Made by a program: the position numbers and the translations under genes. Under the pieces are notes generated by a model. It did not search any database. It was not told the origin of the DNA and saw only the letters and a program-made list of their open reading frames with translations. 64,000 nt of DNA, from contig NC_132883.1 in NCBI RefSeq assembly GCF_030463535.1, forward strand, positions 33,521,873-33,585,872, in the 5' to 3' direction. This document shows positions 1-10,548 of this stretch, piece by piece (the stretch's first letter is position 1; every line of letters starts with the position of its first letter). The DNA is from Salminus brasiliensis (lineage: Eukaryota > Chordata > Actinopteri > Characiformes > Bryconidae).

Positions 1-121
1 AATATTGAAATCATACTGATACCTATATTCTATTTTTGAAAAACAACAGCATACATCAAGCTGTGCCCCCTCTACTCTGTATTTTCACAGGATGCTTCAC
101 CAATTTGTTTTCTTTTTGTAG

Positions 122-3108
122 ATGAACAACCTTCAGCGTTCAATACTACAGCAGCACAGTCCCTGCAAACCATGTAATGATCCTCACCCAAGCCTTACTG
201 AAAGAGGTACGCACTCTGTACTTTCTTCATTAGCATGTGCATATGAATGAGTAATTATGTTCTCTGCACTTTCAGACATTTGCAAACTCTGTTACACTGA
301 AATGTTCAGACACCTACATGCACTAATACACTGTATGTTTGATTTTAATGCTTCTCTCCAGGATTTCCTACAGCCCCCAGCAGCTGGAGTTTGGATGGAG
401 AGGCAGGATCATACATGCAAAACCCTAGCATTCTGACAGCACCACATGGCTCTTCCCGCACCTTCCCACAAGGTAATTCATACACGCACATGCACACTAA
501 TATAAGCACATAAAACATATTTAAAAGCTTTTGCACTTCTTATTTAGAATCAGGTACTACTACACTCTGTGTCCAAAAGTCAGCCCTTCATTCAAGTGAT
601 TTAGCTGCATTAAAGTGCCCCTTAAAGGGCTTGTGTAATCACCAAAAATGAAAAGCATTGCCAATAGAATAGGGTTACAATGCCCAGTGCCAAATCGGTG
701 GCTTGAGGGGTTTGAAGTGTCCCAGCTAATAGTCTGTGAAACATTAATTTGCAGAATTAATGGTGATCAATTCAGTGCTATTAGGATGAGTTATAGTGGT
801 GTTTGTGATTCAGAACTTATCATGTCCAACATCCGTACCAGACATCGCTAATTCTCTTGTGCCGTCAAATACTTTACTTTATAACTACAAAAAAGTACCC
901 TTGATTTTGGAAAGAACATCGGATGAGCAGGTGTCCACAACATTTTGGCCATTTACAATACATGACAGATGTAAAAGAGCACATTATAAAACTATGAAAA
1001 TAGATGTTCCTCACATTTTGGAAACTGTAGCATACTGTGCAAAAAGGGGACAGGAGGGGCTCCGAAGTAGGGTATATGCATTGGCCCTTTCGTGGGTAAA
1101 TTCTTAGTTTCATCTCTAGCAGTGCTACAGCACTCCATGGCTGGGTGTCCAAGAGAGCATGATTGCTGATTTGGCAATTAAAATATAGAGGTAATTGAAG
1201 GGGAACAGATGTCAGCAGTATTACATGACTAAAATTGTCCGCAAAGCATAATACTTGTGTTGTCTTCTCTGAAGTCTCTTCAATCTCTTAGCACTGTGTT
1301 ACATGTAGAAACAGCTCCAGAACCACATTTTCAACTCTAATGTCAGACTGCTTGACTGACATTACAGTTGCTGAAAATATCCTCTCAAGCTCTCTTTGGT
1401 GCTTGGCAAAAAAACAAACCAGCAGTCTTTTTTTTCAGAATGTGCTTGAACACGTCCAAATTAAGCCTGTCAAATTAGCTCCCTGTGTTAGAGTATATCA
1501 CTTTCAAGACAGAGGTGAATTGCCATGTTCACTACCACCAACCATTCTTTCACATGCTAACATGCATTTTGCACTAATGCTGAACTTGTTTGTGTCTATG
1601 CAGGACATTTCCTGATGCACTTTGATACATTCCAGCAGCAGATGAATGAGCCTCCACCAGTTTTGCCTATGCGCTCACTAAGAAAGGTAAGAAATACCAT
1701 CATACAGCAGGGCCTGTCTTTCTCTGCGTATAAGGAGTGCACTAACCATTCTGGCATCTACAGGACATTGCTGGCAGGTTATGCTCCCCTCAGTGTGCAT
1801 AGCTGCATGATGATGTTACACAAATAGTAGCTGGAGAAATGATGCACTAAAAGCTTCCCTTACCTGATTCAGATGCATCCTCCATCATTCAGTAGAGCAC
1901 ACTGGATTCAGTGCGATTTTATTGTGAGAGTGAATAGTGAGTAGTGACCTCAGTGTGGGCAAACTAAAAAGCTAGTGAATCCCCCTTTGTCTCATGTCTG
2001 TGTTTATGTGGCCTGATGTCGAAATGTTATTGGTGAAAGGGCTTTCCCTTTCTCGAATTGGTGACATTTTAAACAATATAGAACCTACAGCACTATAAAA
2101 TGTACTTAGTACACTTGTGTACTTTCAGTAGTTTTTTGCTTTTTTAATGAACACCCACCATATAGGTGCTCTTGTAGTTAAACAATTACTGACCTATCAA
2201 ACTGTTGATAAACATTTGTCAGCCCCCTGTTACACTGGCATGGGTGTATCATGCGTGTGACAAGTACAACCACAATAACCATTTTGTGTTGGACACCTAT
2301 GGAATTAGACTTCCACTTTAACTTAAGTATGAGTGAGTAAAAAGGCTGGGGTGTATAATGTGCTGAAATAATTGTAAAAACGCTGCCTTTTCTTTCCTCT
2401 CTCTCCCAGTCTCCCCTGCACCCTATTCCCGGTTCCCCCACCAGCCCTGTGTCCGTTTTGGGTGGAAGCAACTCTACTTTATCTGGTAGCGCGAGCAGCG
2501 GCGTCTCTTCCCTCAGCGAGAGCGTGCACAGTCATGCTGACACACCTAGTCGTCACGACAACCCCCACAATGATCCCCCCAGCCGTCACGATGGCTCTGT
2601 CGCGGGGCACAACGACGCATCTAGTCGCCATGACAATCCTATAGACGCTGCGCCTGCGAATTACTGGAGCCCTGATGAGCACCTGAGCTCACAGTATCAT
2701 GTGCACTTTAGTGGAGTGCCTGAACATGTGCATGAGCATGCGCACTACCCGTCTATTCCTGAGCATGCTCAGTACAGCCATGGCCTTAGTCACTATGGCA
2801 CCGCTACCGAACATGGTCTCTACAGTCCTGAAGCTGAACCGATGGAGCCCCAACGGCCTTGTCACCTGCGCACAGCGGCTTTTAACCCCATGCAGGACCA
2901 CCACCACCACCTTCACCATCACGCCTCCTTGCGTCGTTCCGGGTCCGGGACCGGGACCGGACCACCAGCTGTGCCGCCCAAACCTGGCCTGCGGGAAGAA
3001 GAGGGGATGAGCGTGCACCCAGTACCCCTCCCTCGCAGAATATTCCCTCCCCACCGTGCGACTTGGGAACAGGGCATTAGAGAAGAGCAAGAGGAAAATG
3101 CAGGATGA
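122..3108 (+). CDS. dock3: DOCK3 (dedicator of cytokinesis 3), last four exons, 5' partial
   Basis: Four exons were read: 122-206, 362-472, 1604-1686 and 2410-3108 (TGA at 3106-3108). The phases join cleanly and give 325 residues of the C-terminal tail; the DHR1 and DHR2 domains lie upstream of the window. The last exon opens with SPLHPIPGSPTSP and then GSNSTLSGSASSGVSSLSES, which I recognise as the conserved tail of vertebrate DOCK3. It ends with a proline motif PPAVPPKP, an SH3-ligand type, and a WEQG-type end like the mammalian WEHG end. DOCK3 is a neuronal guanine-nucleotide exchange factor for Rac1, and the tail is a region for adaptor binding. Between these conserved blocks the fish protein is unusually rich in histidine, with SRHD repeats and an HHHHLHHH run. 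Identity is secure; the first exon's upstream phase cannot be checked. Confidence 0.9.
640..955 (+). mobile_element. Tc1/mariner-like remnant in a dock3 intron
   Basis: The stretch resembles the 3' end of fish Tc1-like elements: a passage on the pattern 'vertebrate-position TGTCCAACATC..ACCAGAC..CGCTAA..CTCTTGTG', then a terminal part reading GATGAGCAGGTGTCCACAAC and TTTTGGCC before 955. The transposase frame is destroyed. It sits between exons 362-472 and 1604-1686. Family assignment is from memory of the consensus; the left border is uncertain. Confidence 0.6.
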
Positions 3109-4690
3109 AGAAAAGGCATGGGGAAGGAGAAGATGAGAGAAGGTGTCAGATGGGGACTGGAGCAGAGGGACTAGGCTGAGGTCGACTGGGATGAAGCACG
3201 ATCCTGGTCTTATGAGGTCTTTGAACAGCTGTCCCATCCACACAGACTACATGAGAACACATGAGGAACACCTCTAGACCAGGGCCTGCCTCGCATCGCA
3301 GATTCTAGAGAAAAATAACACCATGCTTCGGCTTGCAGCACATGCTTACGAATCATACTCTGGTGTCCAAAATGTCTGTGAGCATGGTTTTTTTGTACCC
3401 TTTCAATAGAAAAAGCTATATTTTGTGAGTATGGTGAAGAATATAAAATAGACAATCCCTGTAGTCTCCTTGCTTTGTGTGGTCCTCGGTCTTCTAAAGT
3501 GGCAAAAAAGAAGGGAGCTTTCCCCTTCGAGCGCAATGCTTCAGACATGGTAACACACTCGAGTTTGACCGGAAAAATATCTCAAACCGTGTTAGATTCC
3601 AACCATTTCGCTTATCGACAGAATTCTGAAAGTTTCTCTCTGCAGCACTTTACATATTTTGTAGTCTCACAAATGTTCAAAACCAGCTTAAACAGTGTCT
3701 TCATAATGGTGAGAAAGGAGATCACTTCTGGCCTCTAGCTGGTTAGGTCAAGAAACAGAATATGTCTCACCTTTCAGGCTACAAATCAGGTATTGGTAGG
3801 TTTGCGTTCTTGATAATTTCCCCTGTCTCATGTATGTACCATAGCTCCTTTCTTCCAAATTCCTTGCAGATACATTCTGGCTAGTTAGTGTAGGTGTAAA
3901 TACTGTATGCTGTTGTACTGGCTACACAAGCACATGAACCTCATATGAATCACTTCTCATTCAGGAAGTATTTGAATGCATCGTATTGGTTGTAAGTGAA
4001 CAAACTAGTGCTCATTACCTCTGATAAGAAGTAATGGTGTGGCAAACAGTTACAGTGGACCGTAGCCTGCTCGGCTTTAGATTTGTTCGCGTTTGAACTG
4101 TTCGATTGTACTTGTAACTGACTTGACCAGCTTGTACTCGTTTGACACATTGACCCATTACACAAGGATGACAGTTACTACCTTGAATTTATGTTGGAAT
4201 TATTTTGTTTTACAGTAACCTGCAACCAAATTCAGGGTTATTTTCCAAAGTTTCTGGGAATAGTCCCCATCATTGCAGCCGTAGTAGCAAGACACATGCA
4301 GGTGCCAAACCTCAGGTGTATTTGAGTGTTAGATCCTAATGAGTGCAGTGACTACAGGGGAACCACACCAAAAACCTACAATGCATAATATTACAATGTA
4401 CATTCTGTCACTGTACATACATAAGACAACTTGGTGATACATGCTTTTGAATAATCACATACCCTCAAAGCTGTTGTGTCATTGTTTTATGTACATAACC
4501 CAGAAGTGGAATATGAAGATTATTGGAAATTCATGTTTATATTGGGCAAATTACAATAGATTGTGATTGTCTTATTTGTTCTAGACTTGAGATATTAAGT
4601 CTGAAGAAAAATTCATTTATACTCTTTTCAATGTGCCCTCTTGTACATATTGTGAACGCATGAATAAACAGTGTTATAAATTTTATTTTT
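3109..4690 (+). other. dock3: dock3 3' UTR with poly(A) signal
   Basis: Non-coding sequence follows the dock3 stop codon. An AATAAA hexamer lies at 4663-4668, followed by a T-rich stretch with TTTTATTTTTT, which fits a cleavage site near 4690. No other plus-strand AATAAA was seen nearer the stop. The UTR end is an inference from the signal only. Confidence 0.6.
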
Positions 4691-5160
4691 TATCGTTTCA
4701 GTCTATTTTTTTGTATGAACTAAATGTCAGAACAAACAGAACCATTGTGGAGTAGAGTGCATGGACATTTAGTTTCCCCTGCTCCCAACAGACCTGATTA
4801 TACTAATGAATGAATAATCAAGCCCTTCTTAAGGTGGACTGGGTGTGCCAGAGCAGTTGAACACTGCAAAATGCAAGGAAGTGGATCCAGGATTGGGAAC
4901 CACTCAACCATACTGAACCATCCTGACACATGCTGCAGCATGTGAAATAAATCCCACACAGATGTGTTTGCCCCCTAGTGGTTATTCTTTGACATCAACA
5001 GAAAAAGTCAAACAACATCATACATGAATAGCCTATATGTGCACAGTAATACACAGTAAATGTATTGTGGATTAAGCCATTTTTTTCTCTAAACTATCTC
5101 TAAACAGTTTAAAATATGCTAATGTCACATTTCCCATTCATCTGATGTCAATGTTATTAC
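4690..5160. other. Intergenic stretch, nothing recognised
   Basis: AT-rich sequence between the dock3 poly(A) site and the first repeat. I see no exon-like open frame, no splice pair and no tandem repeat. Confidence 0.4.
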
Positions 5161-5164
5161 TTTT

Positions 5165-5310
5165 ATTCACGTAAATAATATGTTTATTTACATAAAGCGT
5201 TTAACAGCAGATGTTGTCACAAAGCTGCTTTACTGTAAGCAAAGAAAACTGGATAAGAATAAAACCTTAAGAGAAACAAAGACTCATGTCTTCCTCTGTT
5301 GAGAGGAACT
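5165..5310 (-). repeat. LINE 3'-tail repeat, copy 1 (diverged)
   Basis: The core TTTATTTACATAAAGCG..TTGTCACAAAGCTGCTTTAC matches the antisense form of a LINE-tail sequence common in fish. Better-preserved copies occur in this window at about 42680-42910 and 47160-47400 in the same orientation, and at 19660-20030 in the opposite one. This is the most decayed of the four. Confidence 0.55.
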
Positions 5311-5846
5311 TGAAATAGGTCTTAATATTTTTTTCCTGGGTCACTTTTCATCACTATACTTTTAGGTTTATGGACTTTGGACTGCTGCTGCTGAGCAACG
5401 TCCTTTACCCTCTCTGCTCCCCGGGTGCCACAGAAAAGGCTGCTCACGTGTGTATGTGTGTGTTTACTATATGGATAGGTTAAAGATGAAAGTCCATCTG
5501 TGTCCAACACATGTGAATATGACTGTATTTTCAAAAATGCTATTAATTTTTCCCCACAGATTTTTTCTGTCACTTTCTAGCAGCAAGCCATCAGGAACTG
5601 GATATTTCAGTAACAAAAATAAATCGATTTTTGAAAACTGTTACTGTGTCCTGTAGTACAGCCCTGTAATTCAAACCTGAAATGTTTTATCACCAGCTAG
5701 TGCACTGCAACTAACCATCACATGTTCACAAAGCCTGTTGGTTTGTTTCAGGTATGTTGTTGAGGTTGCCAGTTTTAATAATGCCAGTGGTAGCTAGTGT
5801 CCATGTTTTTCTCATTAATAATGAAAATGTGCACAGGACTAAACAT

Positions 5847-6040
5847 ATCAATGTGGGGCAGCTGTGGCCTTGCAACCGGAAGGTTGATGGGGATCTTGAT
5901 GGTTCAATCCCCTGAACCAACAGACAAGACTGAAGAGCCCTTAAGCAAGACACCCAACCCCCAACCACTTTCGGTGCTCAGTAGTGTGTGTATGGCTGTG
6001 TCACTTGTGTACTGCACACTTATACTATAAGCTTTGTACT
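5847..6040 (+). mobile_element. tRNA-derived SINE
   Basis: The unit opens with GGGGCAGCTGTGGCCTTGCAA, continues with CCGGAAGGTTG and GGTTCAATCCCCTGA, and then AAGACTGAAGAGCCCTTAAGCAAGACACCCAACCCCCAA. The second block is a B-box-like tRNA promoter element, and the third is the body of a fish tRNA-head SINE. The A-box region is short a few bases compared with the usual head, so this copy is probably inactive. Confidence 0.75.
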
Positions 6041-6731
6041 ATGTACTTATCTTTATAGTGCTGCTTTGACAGGTTAGTCCATAAAATATTAACATACTAA
6101 CCTGCTTTCTACTGCCAGGAAGTGATAAAGCGGTGTTAAAGCAATGCTGCTGCATCGTTATCCAAGCCTAGGCTGCAGCTAAGTTAGGACTGTCCTATGA
6201 AAACTCTTATTGAGAAGCCTTTCGGTCACACAATTGGAACAGTCTAACCAGGCTGTGTGGTGACATCACTGTGCAGTTTTTCTCCTTTTTCCCCATGTTG
6301 TATGTGTGCAAAGAACTGTGGGTGGCCGAGGGCTGTATACGAAGGGTCTTTCACTTCGGAACAGACCTCTTTGACGCAGCGGCCGTGAAATGCAGCTGAC
6401 CTCGGCTGCAACCTAGGCTTTAGGGCACAGCTAGAGACTGTCTACTGTCGTCGGTTCCAGACCAATTCCGTTTCGCATTGCATTGTGGGATAACAGTGTC
6501 CATCGTAATCACACTCGAAAACCGACATGTTCTAATGTATCATGGGTTTTTGGGTATACTCAACTTTGACACTTTTATCTATACTACATACTTCATACTC
6601 AAAGACTAGTCCATATTAGTAATAAGTATTCAATTTGGACACAGTATGTATTCACTGCACATATGCTTTAAAGGAGGAGATAAAATGTATATGTGTGAAA
6701 AACAAATACACATGTTTTTTTTTTTCTTTGA

Positions 6732-6736
<5 letters not shown>

Positions 6737-6784
<48 letters not shown>
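6737..6784. repeat. (TA)n microsatellite
   Basis: About 24 uninterrupted TA units directly after a T-rich run. Intergenic between dock3 and dag1. Confidence 0.95.
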
Positions 6785-6789
<5 letters not shown>

Positions 6790-8250
6790 AATCCTATTCA
6801 GTGACTACAGAATTGTTCATGATTTAGAGGCCTATGGAAGCTCAAGAAGGCAGGATTTATTATTTTTATTTTTTTTAATGAAGGCTTACTGGATGTCATA
6901 ATTTCAGAAACTTGCCATATGGTAAGCTGCCAGACCAAATTTCAGTAGGGTAAGAAAAACTAGAGGGAAACAGCGAAAGCAAAGTTAGGCTACATTTTAG
7001 TTTTACAGTGTCCATCACTGTCGCTGCTATCGTTTCCTCAGCCTAGGCACCATTTTCTCAGGACGCTCTTGGAAATCCAGAGCTCCGTGTGAAGGGGCTC
7101 GTAGATCGATTGCTCAGGACTGCCGCATCCCTTCTACGAGAGGTTGACATCAATAGTCTTTCTCCAGTGCTCGTCCTTACACTGAAAAAATGGACTATCA
7201 AGAGAGGAAAAAATGAATCTAGAGGTCCAGATAATATGATGTAAGTGTAAACACGGTTTTCTTTGGCGTTGTCATCTCCAGGGCGAGGCGTATTTACGTG
7301 AATTCACTCAACTGAATTTGTGCTTTTCCCTCCTTACTGGAGCAGGTGCATTTCGATGATGTGATTTTTTTTCCGCTTTGGCTTGAATGTTTCTTCATAA
7401 ACATGTTGGACCCACCAGCACATGTGTTATGCTTCGTGGTGTTCAACAGAGTAAAACGTTACTAAAGTTAAACGTTAATGTTTTGCGATCTTCATTTATG
7501 CGATCCTCGTCTTTGGTTTGCCGGACGGACGGATTCTGCTGCTGATGGTGTTGGGCCTTCTGCAGCAGCGGCCCTTGATCATACTGAAGGACTGAGGGAA
7601 AACAGCAATTTGTCTTTAGTTTGAGGATTTCCATCCTGCTTTGGTGGCTTTAAAGCCAATCGTTTGAATGTTCGTAGTTCCCGGGTCTGTGGCTATAAGT
7701 TGCTGTATTTACAGCTGCTCGCAAAATAGCAGCTGGACACACGGGGCTCTGAGCTCGAGTTGTGTTGGCCTGATTGGCCAGGCTTAATGTGACAGCTAGA
7801 TAACAACAGGTCTTACGCCTTGACCATTTAGTACAAGATGTGTATTTCTGTGTATAGGCCATTGATGCTAGTTTAACGCACTGTGTAGCCTGCATTATTT
7901 ATAGCATGGTTTTTGTATACATTACATTTGCAAAACTGCAAAACCTGCTTAAAAATAGATGTATCTTTGCAGGAATTGTGCGTGTGCCTGTAAAAATGCT
8001 ACATAAATACAAATAAGTGTGGAGACAGTATAAGAACATTTCACACATACAGTTATTTCTATGCTGGTTAGACGAATACGGTTAGAAGAACACCAGTTTC
8101 ATTCCTGACTTCTCCTCTGTGTTCAGTTGTTATATAATTCTATCCATGAGATAAACAAAGTCATTCAGAGTAGTTTGATGTTTTGATGTAAAATGGTTCA
8201 TTGTAGAGAGAACAGTATTTCCTTTCTGGCCATAGGAATAAGAGTTGTAA
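6785..8250 (+). promoter_or_regulatory. Possible dag1 promoter and non-coding first exon region
   Basis: This is the most CpG-rich part of the dock3-dag1 spacer, especially 7040-7140 and 7490-7580. A consensus donor GTAAGT lies at 7241, so a non-coding dag1 exon ending at 7240 could splice to the acceptor before 10402. There is no direct proof of transcription. The rest of the stretch shows no coding potential. Confidence 0.25.
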
Positions 8251-8251
8251 T

Positions 8252-8940
8252 TAGGGATGCATCGATACCACTGTTGCCAGGTTTACAAGTACCTACAAAT
8301 ACAGAATAATGATACCAACTCTGACCTAAATGCTCGATAGCTGGCTATAAATCCTGATATTTATAGTGCTCCACTTTTTATAGGTTGTACTTTTTTATAT
8401 CCTTTCCTAAATAAGATATAATAAGCTTGAAAGAACAGCACATGTGAAAAGTTTCAGAGCTATGAAATTTTTTTTTTGGTTTTAAATAAATGATAATATA
8501 TATAAACATATATACATAATTAAAATGTCAGTTTAAAAACTAAGAGGGATTCTGCAGCAAGTTCACATTCAAGTACACATTTCTATGTAAAAAGGTACTA
8601 AACTTCAGTGTGTGGCCTTTAAACAAGCTGCTTAAACTCAATTTTTGTATTTTCAGAATCAGAAAAACACCACATGGAAACAAGTGCTGTAAATGGGAAA
8701 GATCCATTAAATGTCTGTATAATGGTAACTATAAATGGTAAACTATTCATGACTGGCTTTTACTGGTTGTTTAAACATTTGGTTTCATGACAAAGTATGC
8801 AAACAAAAATGTTCTTTGTTAAAAAAAAAAAAAAGTAATCCATCAGTAAGCTTCATGGTATTGGTGCTCTCTACTGTCTGTAAGTGCCAGTATTGGCACC
8901 AATACCGATACAGTATCAGTATTGGTGCAACACTGGTTGT
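8252..8940. mobile_element. Candidate hAT-like non-autonomous element
   Basis: The left end reads TAGGGATGCATCGATACCA, a form typical of fish hAT-type elements. The right end, reverse-complemented, starts near CCAGTGTTGCACCAATACTG. A hairpin with 16-bp arms, one mismatch and a 1-base loop lies at 8896-8928 close to the right end. No transposase frame lies between. The borders and any 8-bp target duplication were not established. Confidence 0.45.
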
Positions 8941-10401
8941 TATGTCTACAGCACAGATATAGCCATTTGCTTCCCATCATCCACTGCGTTTCTTAATGTA
9001 AAGTGGAAAATGGTAAAATAGTGGTAAATAATATAGTGCTAGTAATAATAAATCTAAATAGTGGTAGTATTTTCCTTCATATAGCAAGTACCTCTTCACA
9101 CTGGATGTATATTTTTTTTATATCTCAGGCACCTATAACTTTCTGTGGAGTAACTTTGCAAGAGTAAATTATTTAATTGTATGACCAATTTTGACTCGGT
9201 TACAGCAAATTTCACCCAGAAATTATTGAAACACTTTCTGTTAGTCTTCTTGGTGGTTCACAGAATATAGAAATATTATATCTTCATGTAGAACATACAC
9301 TACATAAAATACAATTTTAATAGTTGTCTTTCTAAAACCACTCGGCTAGCTTTCTTTTCGAAACCAAAGTACAGTGATTGAAATTTGCGAAAAGGAGTGT
9401 TTCAGATAAAAGTTGGTCACCTTTTCCAACAAGTGAATTACTCACAGACATGAGGGGCAGAATTTGTCTTTGTCTGTAGTACATGACAACATGGATTTAG
9501 TTTATGCATTTTGTAATTGGCACCAACGAATATGTAAATAGTTACAAAAAAAGGCTTGAATAGGTTTGTAGAAAATTGCATTATATGACTTGCTGCATGT
9601 AAATCAGACTGTTAAATGTGTTCTGTGTTAAGCACAAATGTGTAAAAGGGCTGCATCAGAAATCTTTATGATTCATTAGAACAGTCATTTTTGGAGTTGG
9701 CACTGTTATTATAAATGCTGACTCTGCCAGGCATGCAATAATGATGAAGAAGACTTGACAGTAGTAGGAATAAAATATTTACTGCATTTGAAAGCTGGTA
9801 TGTTTGCTTATTTCCACTTCCTTTAAACTGAGGGAGAGTGTATCCACTGCTGCAAATTCCTTACAGAAAAGCAGATGTGTCTGCATGCATGTATAGTATA
9901 AATCACTATGCAACTCTGCCTCAGAGCACTCTGCCACAGCGCCATGATTGGAACATATTTTAGGCACAAAGCTTCTCAAAATTATTGTAGAGAAGTGTGG
10001 CAGCTACAGGCAGTATATCTCTAATAACGGGTTAATATCACCACAGTTGTGAATGATTCTGTTTCTGGAATGTTTACACCCAACCACCCTGATTGACGTT
10101 GCTTAACCATTGAATTATGCTGCACACCACATGTTAGAAATGTGCAGATAACAATATAACACAGTAAAAAAATCTGCTCTCTGTCCTGGATAACCCCACT
10201 AGTGTTTTCCTTCTTGCAAGACATCTGATTCAGTTAGAAATGGGCTTAATAACTGGATAATAGAGCTTATTCTGGACTATTAAAGCCAAGAAAACACTTT
10301 GTTGCATCCTGGCTTTCCAATATTAGAGTTGGAAAGCTGTGATGTTCTGTGATGATTACCACTGTCTGTTCGATGACAAGCTTCTCCTTTTGCTTCTCCA
10401 G
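8941..10401. other. Spacer upstream of dag1 exon, nothing recognised
   Basis: AT-rich sequence without an exon-like frame. It would be an intron if dag1 transcription starts near 7.2 kb. A good polypyrimidine tract and AG end it at 10400-10401. Confidence 0.4.
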
Positions 10402-10548
10402 GACTCTATGGCTGTTCAACATCAGGCGCCCCCCAAACTGTGAGGACTGGATGGATAACAGAGTGGACAGATTAGAGGGGAGAGACAGCTGAGTTGGTGG
10501 GAAGGAAAAGGAGTCTTCCTTTGGCCTGGCCCTGAGAGAGTCAGCAGG
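10402..10548 (+). promoter_or_regulatory. dag1: dag1 5' UTR segment with two upstream ORFs
   Basis: A strong acceptor (pyrimidine tract then CAG) precedes 10402, so this is probably the 5' part of the first coding exon. Two upstream ATGs are seen. 10408-10443 encodes 11 codons and a TGA. 10451-10492 encodes 13 codons and a TGA. Both end before the dag1 start at 10549; the first is in frame with it but stopped, the second is out of frame. Upstream ORFs of this kind commonly reduce translation of the main frame. Confidence 0.55.
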
